A stretch of DNA of 64,000 nucleotides. Origin: Hydnum rufescens UP504. Taxonomy: Eukaryota; Basidiomycota; Agaricomycetes; Cantharellales; Hydnaceae. This document shows positions 59,294 to 64,000 of this stretch, one piece after another (the first letter of the stretch is position 1; every line of letters begins with the position of its first letter). The stretch covers positions 18,739 through 82,738 of the forward strand of contig MU129001.1 in NCBI GenBank assembly GCA_014904985.1. The letters are read 5' to 3'. The position numbers and the translations under genes were made by a program. The notes beneath the pieces are model-generated. The model was given only the letters and a program-made list of their open reading frames with translations, was not told the DNA's origin and ran no database searches.

Positions 59294-62286
59294 ATGGCCA
59301 TCGTCGACTTGCCCCAATTCTCCCCGGCGACTGTAAACAATTCTGCATCCTTTCTTAGAATTCTCACACTATCCTTCGTCTCATTTGCTGCAATCGCTTC
59401 AAGGCAAGAAGCTCTTTAAATGACACATTTTCTACCCATAAATCCGAAATATTTCTCAAAGATTGTTTGCCGTGATAAATTTTGAGAGTATCATTCATGA
59501 ATTGTACGTCGCGTTTCTTTTTCTCTCAGTGTATGGATGTGATGTCGTCTGACCCACTGAATCATAGTGATCCATGGTTTAATTAGTCAGTTATTGTTTG
59601 TCAAATTCCTGGTGTGGCTCGGAGTTGACTGACACGTCGGCAGTCGCGCAACGCGAGTACTCACATCGCAAGGCTTTTATGTGAGCATCTCTATGTCATT
59701 TGGTCCAGTGTTCACTCAACGATGACCGTAGGAATTCTGGAATTGGTTTGATCCTACCGCATGGTATCCTCTTGGGCGTGTCGTCGGGGGCACTATCTAC
59801 CCTGGCCTAATGGCCACAAGTGGTGTCATATACAATGTGCTTCACTTCCTCCACCTTCCAGTAGACATTCGAAATGTATGCGTCATGCTGGCCCCTGGGT
59901 TTAGTGCTTTGACCGCTTGGGCTACATACCTGTATGTCCTGCGATTAAGCTTTTGGACAAGCAAACGGAGTTACTTTCTGCTCTAGATTCACCTGCGAAA
60001 TGAAAGACCCAGCGGCTGGATTACTTGCCGCTGTGTTCATTGGAATTGTTCCTGGCTATATCTCCCGTTCTGTGGCGGGGTCATACGACAACGAAGCCAT
60101 CGCCATTTTCCTCCTCATGTTTACATTCTACCTTTGGATTCGAGCTTTGAAGGAAGGAAGTGTACTCTATGGAACTGGCGCCGCTGTGTTCTACTTCTAT
60201 ATGGTCGCCGCCTGGGGTGAGTTCGTTTACACTAAGTTGGTTGAATGCTACCACTCACACGATATATAGGGGGATACGTCTTCATTACCAATATGATTCC
60301 ACTGCACGCATTGGTCTTGTCTTAATGGGTCGTTTCTCCAATCGCCTCTACGTTGCATATTCCTCGTGGTACTCTGTTGGAACACTAGCAAGCATGCAAG
60401 TACCCTTCGTCGGATTTCAGCCCGTCAGTACCAGCGAGCACATGGCAGCCCTCGGTATGTATGTTACCTGCGATCTTAACATTGAAATCTAAGGTGCCTC
60501 TGCCAGGTGTTTTTGGCCTGTTGCAATTGGTTGCGTTCACTGACTTCGTTCGTTCCCACGTCTCCGAGCGTCAATTCAAGAGATTGTTTAGCTGGGGACT
60601 GATCGCAGTGGGTCTTCTTGGGTTTGGGCCTTCGTTGGCTCACCATCACCGGAAAAATCGCGCCTTGGACTGGGCGTTTCTACTCACTCTGGGATCATGA
60701 GTATGCCAAGAAGTGCGTGCATTCGCTCCGCTGCTTCCAATTATGTTTGACCCTCTTTGGTGTGTTTCAGGTATATTCCTATCATTGCCTCCGTCAGCGA
60801 GCACCAGCCGACCGCATGGCCTTCCTTCTTCATGGATCTGAGCATGCTTATCTGGGTTTTTCCAGCTGGAGTCCTTTTATGCTTCAAAGAACTGCACGAC
60901 GAACACGTGTTCATTATCATCTACTCAGTGTTTGCCAGCTACTTCGCTGGCGTCATGGTCCGGTTAATGCTGGCGTTGACACCAGTTGTATGCGTCGCGG
61001 CTGCCATCGCTTTGTCCAGCCTTCTCGACATCTTTGTGGATGTCACAGAACCCGTGCCAGAAGGCATTGGGTCTCCTGAGACTCAGACGTCCATCGAACC
61101 AGCTGAGATTAGTCCAACACCCAAGAAATCCAAAAAGGGGGAGAAGAGTTCTAACTCTGGCACCCCCGTCCCATCGAAACGACGCGCATTCTCGGGGCAA
61201 CATACGAAAAAATATGGCGTATTTGGGATCGATACACGGCTCGGGGTTGTCGCCAACACCATATTCCTTCTCCTCATCTTTGTCCTTCATTGCACGTGGG
61301 TCACTTCCAATGCCTATTCGTCACCTTCCGTCGTCCTTGCTTCCAAAGGCCCAGATGGCAGCCAAAACATTATCGATGATTTCCGTGAAGCGTACTATTG
61401 GCTACGCCAAAACACCCCAGAAGATTCGGTCGTGATGAGTTGGTGGGACTATGGATATCAAATTGCCGGGTTTGCAGATCGTCCAACGCTAGTCGACAAT
61501 AACACTTGGAACAATAGTGAGCATTTGCCTCTTTTCTGTGTCCCATGATTCTGAATTGAACGTTATTCTCGCCTTTGTAGCCCATATCGCAACAGTTGGG
61601 AAAGCCATGTCATCGTCAGAAGAAATCGCGTACCCTATCCTGCGCAAGCATGATGTTGAATATGTGCTTGTCATCTTTGGTGGCTTGCTTGCCTATTCAG
61701 GTGACGACATCAACAAGTTTTTGTGGATGATTCGGATTGCACAAGGCGTATGGCCTGACGAGGTTCGCGAAAATTCTTTCTTTACGCCCCGTGGCGAGTA
61801 CAAGGTAGATGCGGGAGCGTCCCAGACGATGAAAGATAGTCTGCTTTATAAGATGAGCTACTATAGGTATGCATTGAGCTCTCGGCACGCTTGTGTTCGC
61901 TCAGGCAGTCGGTGTTCTCAGATTCAGTGAACTGTATGGTGGCCAACCTGCTGTCGATCGAGTTCGGGGACAGACTCTGCCGAGCGTTGGGCCAACTTTA
62001 GATTATCTCGGTGCGTTGGAGATTACTTGCTCTCTGTTCTTGAGTGGTTGTTTAGTTCCGTACAATTCCCAGACGAGGCGTTTACCTCTGAAAATTGGAT
62101 TGTAAGCATGTATCATCGTGGTCATTTCATCTTTCCCTCATTTTTCTCTCTGTTTAGGTTCGCATATATCAAGTCAAGAAAGAAGACAATTTGGGGCGAG
62201 AGTTGCGAGGTGCGAACGCGTTCGCGGCGGGAAAAAAACGTAAGCGGGTCCGGCCATCGTCCAAACGTCGCACTGCAGCAGTGTAA
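59294..62286 (+). CDS. STT3: Oligosaccharyltransferase catalytic subunit Stt3
   Basis: Thirteen exons: 59294-59403, 59462-59503, 59568-59585 (18 bp), 59644-59680, 59732-59931, 59987-60216, 60270-60454, 60507-60712, 60771-61516, 61581-61866, 61922-62010, 62073-62101, 62158-62286; about 768 residues. Motifs in order: [20 protein letters not shown] (first acidic DxD-like site), [50 protein letters not shown], the catalytic [16 protein letters not shown] and a basic [13 protein letters not shown] tail. It transfers the lipid-linked glycan to Asn in the ER lumen and has about a dozen membrane helices. The first intron (59404-59461) uses a GC donor (AG|GCAAGA). Single-base frame breaks occur near 60318 and 60617. 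The start is 139 bp from that of ARP2. Confidence 0.93.
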
Positions 62287-62498
62287 ATACTCTATGAAAG
62301 AGTGGAATACACGCTTCATTGAGCTCATCAGCCCAGGGGTGGTAATCCATGCTCATCAGTTTTCATTTTGAGGTTGACCTGTCTGAGCGCGACAGTATCT
62401 TGATTGTAGATGGGAGATAGCCTTCTTCGAGAGATGAGGCTGCTAATCCCATCTGGCACCAATTGGTCTAATGGTCTCGTGTACATAAGAGACAAAGC

Positions 62499-64000
62499 CT
62501 AGAATCGATCCAACGTATCAAACCACGGATGCCGTACCACTTCCGCTATAGAGATCCTGTCCTCGGGACGGTACCTGAGCATCTTCGCCAAGAGATCTGC
62601 CAAGAGTTCAATCTCTGCTTCATCGAGCCGCGTTCCTGTCTTCTCGATCATCCTCCCCCCGTCAACGTCTGGGACATCGTCCTGTTCCCCAATCTCGCGC
62701 AACTTTTGGTGAAGCGAGCTCTTGAGCACAGGGAGCAGGACTCCCTCTTTTCTTTGTTCCTCTGCAGGTCTTCGGTTCTCCTGTCTCATCGTCGAACCAT
62801 GACTGCCGGGCCTCCCACGAGCTCCACCATGGTTCTGGCAACTTACCCAGCACTTCAACGATCTGTTTGAGGATGAGGGTATCGCTGCCGAGGAATGGAT
62901 CAAAGAGTGGGGATCCGGCTCGGATTTCAAAGATTGTGCATCCCAAAGCCCAGATGTCGGAAGGGAAGCTCGTCCGGGATTCAAAAAATGCTTCTGGAGA
63001 GAGGTAGTGGAGCGGAGTGGCGGGTGCATAGTTAGGCGGTGGATGATCTGCGAAGAAAGATTGACCAAAATCGATGAGAACGATGTCCTCCTTGAGTAGT
63101 GAGGGGGAGGAGAGACGAGTCATATCTATAGGAGCGACGACTTGCGAGGGCGCAAAAGGACCCGCTGGAGATCCGTCACGATTGACTACGTCTTCCATTT
63201 CCGGACTACCTAAGATGTGGTAGACGTCACCAGTTGACCACTGACGGAGCTCATCTGATAATTGAAAAAGGATGTTCGATGACGTTAAATCTGTGCAAAT
63301 GTTGAGGTAAACACAATTAGGACGCCACCGATTCATCGGAGTCAGATTGACAAGTCAAACCTCCATGAATAATTCCCCTACCATGCAAGAGCTCTACGGC
63401 AGTGGTTACCTGCCTTGCCACCTTTCTTGCCAGGTCTCCCAGAAGTCTCCTGCTACCGACACTCTCCCTGGAGATTCCGCCATAGAGAGAACACTGGGAC
63501 CAGCAAGTTGAGAGATTAAACAGAGGTGTGTCCCGTTTGGACCCTCGAGTGTGAAATGGTCCAAAATGAGGCGAAGGTTCGCTTTTCCTGGATGATGAAT
63601 GATATGAGAGAACTTGTTGACTTCTTGTGGGATGTACAAGTCTGAAATCTCAGCCCTGAGCTTGGATGACTGTTCGGCAGACATAACTTTTAAAGCCACA
63701 GGGCCTTTGAAACGCTCGCGTAGAGATTGGGCAAGCCAGACTGTGGATGAACCCCGAACCCCAGTTTATGCAGGACTTTGTATCGACCGCTACCGATAAC
63801 GTCTCCGATTGACACGGGATGAAGTCCCCGAGGCGGTACATCTCAAGATCCTCTGTATCATCAAGTCGAAAGTAGTAACTATCGTTGAGCAGTCGAAGGC
63901 CTCATCCGTGCGCGTAGGTGCCGGAATTGGGTGAAAAAGGCGTTCGGTCGGGCGAACATGCAAGGCATGGGCGTCAACACGGAAGGAGATGAGATTCCAT
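62499..64000 (-). CDS. SRPK-like serine/threonine protein kinase (5' end outside window)
   Basis: The minus strand encodes RLDDTEDLEMYRLGDF, then IGDVIGSGRYKVLHKLGFG (glycine loop), GPVALKVMSAEQ (catalytic Lys), an HTDLTSSNILFQL catalytic loop (HTD replacing HRD), IVLIDFGQSF (DFG), LSPEAFF (activation segment), SDIWALGCTIFEI and a C-terminus MLRYRPEDRISIAEVVRHPW ending at 62499. The wide spacer between catalytic loop and DFG is typical of SRPK-type kinases, which phosphorylate SR splicing factors; many basidiomycetes have expanded, divergent copies. Single-base frame breaks occur at about 63816-63818, 63752-63755 and 62765; an open frame continues to the window edge, so the start is missing. 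A decaying paralogue cannot be excluded. Confidence 0.75.

Noticed and set aside
59294..62286. STT3 as a pseudogene because of two frame breaks
   Set aside because: All splice sites, catalytic motifs and overall length are intact, the total stays divisible by three, and the same single-base pattern recurs in other essential genes.

Overview
The window is nuclear DNA of a basidiomycete fungus, most likely an Agaricomycete. Genes are dense with 50-65 bp GT-AG introns, KDZ-type transposases and a Helitron are present, and several predicted proteins resemble families I know only from mushroom-forming fungi. I cannot name a species. Exon coordinates below were worked out by hand from splice signals and conserved protein motifs. 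For ten genes (metalloprotease, NDUFAF7, ALG5, CAF40, the 47.2-48.5 kb protein, DAD3, RFC3, and FET3, ARP2 and STT3 once stated indels are allowed for) the exons join in frame.

The window has two compartments. From 1 to about 20 kb lies a transposon graveyard: two broken KDZ transposase copies (1-1690 and about 5633-7394), a decayed Helitron (2062-3722), several minisatellites, a 684 bp palindromic foldback element with 8 bp target-site duplications (11534-12217), a diverged array of about 144 bp units (about 13.8-15.4 kb) and a probable solo LTR (16718-17097). CG dinucleotides are nearly absent from about 8.6 to 19.7 kb, as expected from deamination of methylated CpG. The CpG-poor tract ends inside an HNH-endonuclease-like gene at 19.5-20.6 kb.

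From about 23 kb onward the sequence is ordinary gene-rich euchromatin. In order: ubiquitin-like/WLM metalloprotease (+), coiled-coil hypothetical (+), NDUFAF7-like methyltransferase (-), ALG5 (+), CAF40/CNOT9 (-), MMS22 (-), basidiomycete membrane/coiled-coil protein (-), FET3 ferroxidase (+), low-complexity hypothetical (-), DAD3 (+), RFC3 (+), ABP1 (+), ARP2 (-), STT3 (+) and an SRPK-like kinase (-, running off the right edge). Two gene-poor gaps lie at 42.8-47.2 and 49.8-52.9 kb.

Functional links: ALG5 and STT3 both serve N-glycosylation in the ER. ABP1 and ARP2, a regulator and a subunit of Arp2/3-driven actin assembly, are convergent neighbours. MMS22, RFC3 and the WLM protease are genome-maintenance factors. 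NDUFAF7/ALG5 (72 bp apart) and ARP2/STT3 (139 bp apart) are divergent pairs likely to share promoters.

Sequence quality matters here. At least nine single-base frame breaks, most of them in G or C runs, interrupt otherwise intact essential genes, so I treat them as probable sequence errors, not pseudogenes. No CRISPR, rRNA or convincing tRNA was seen.
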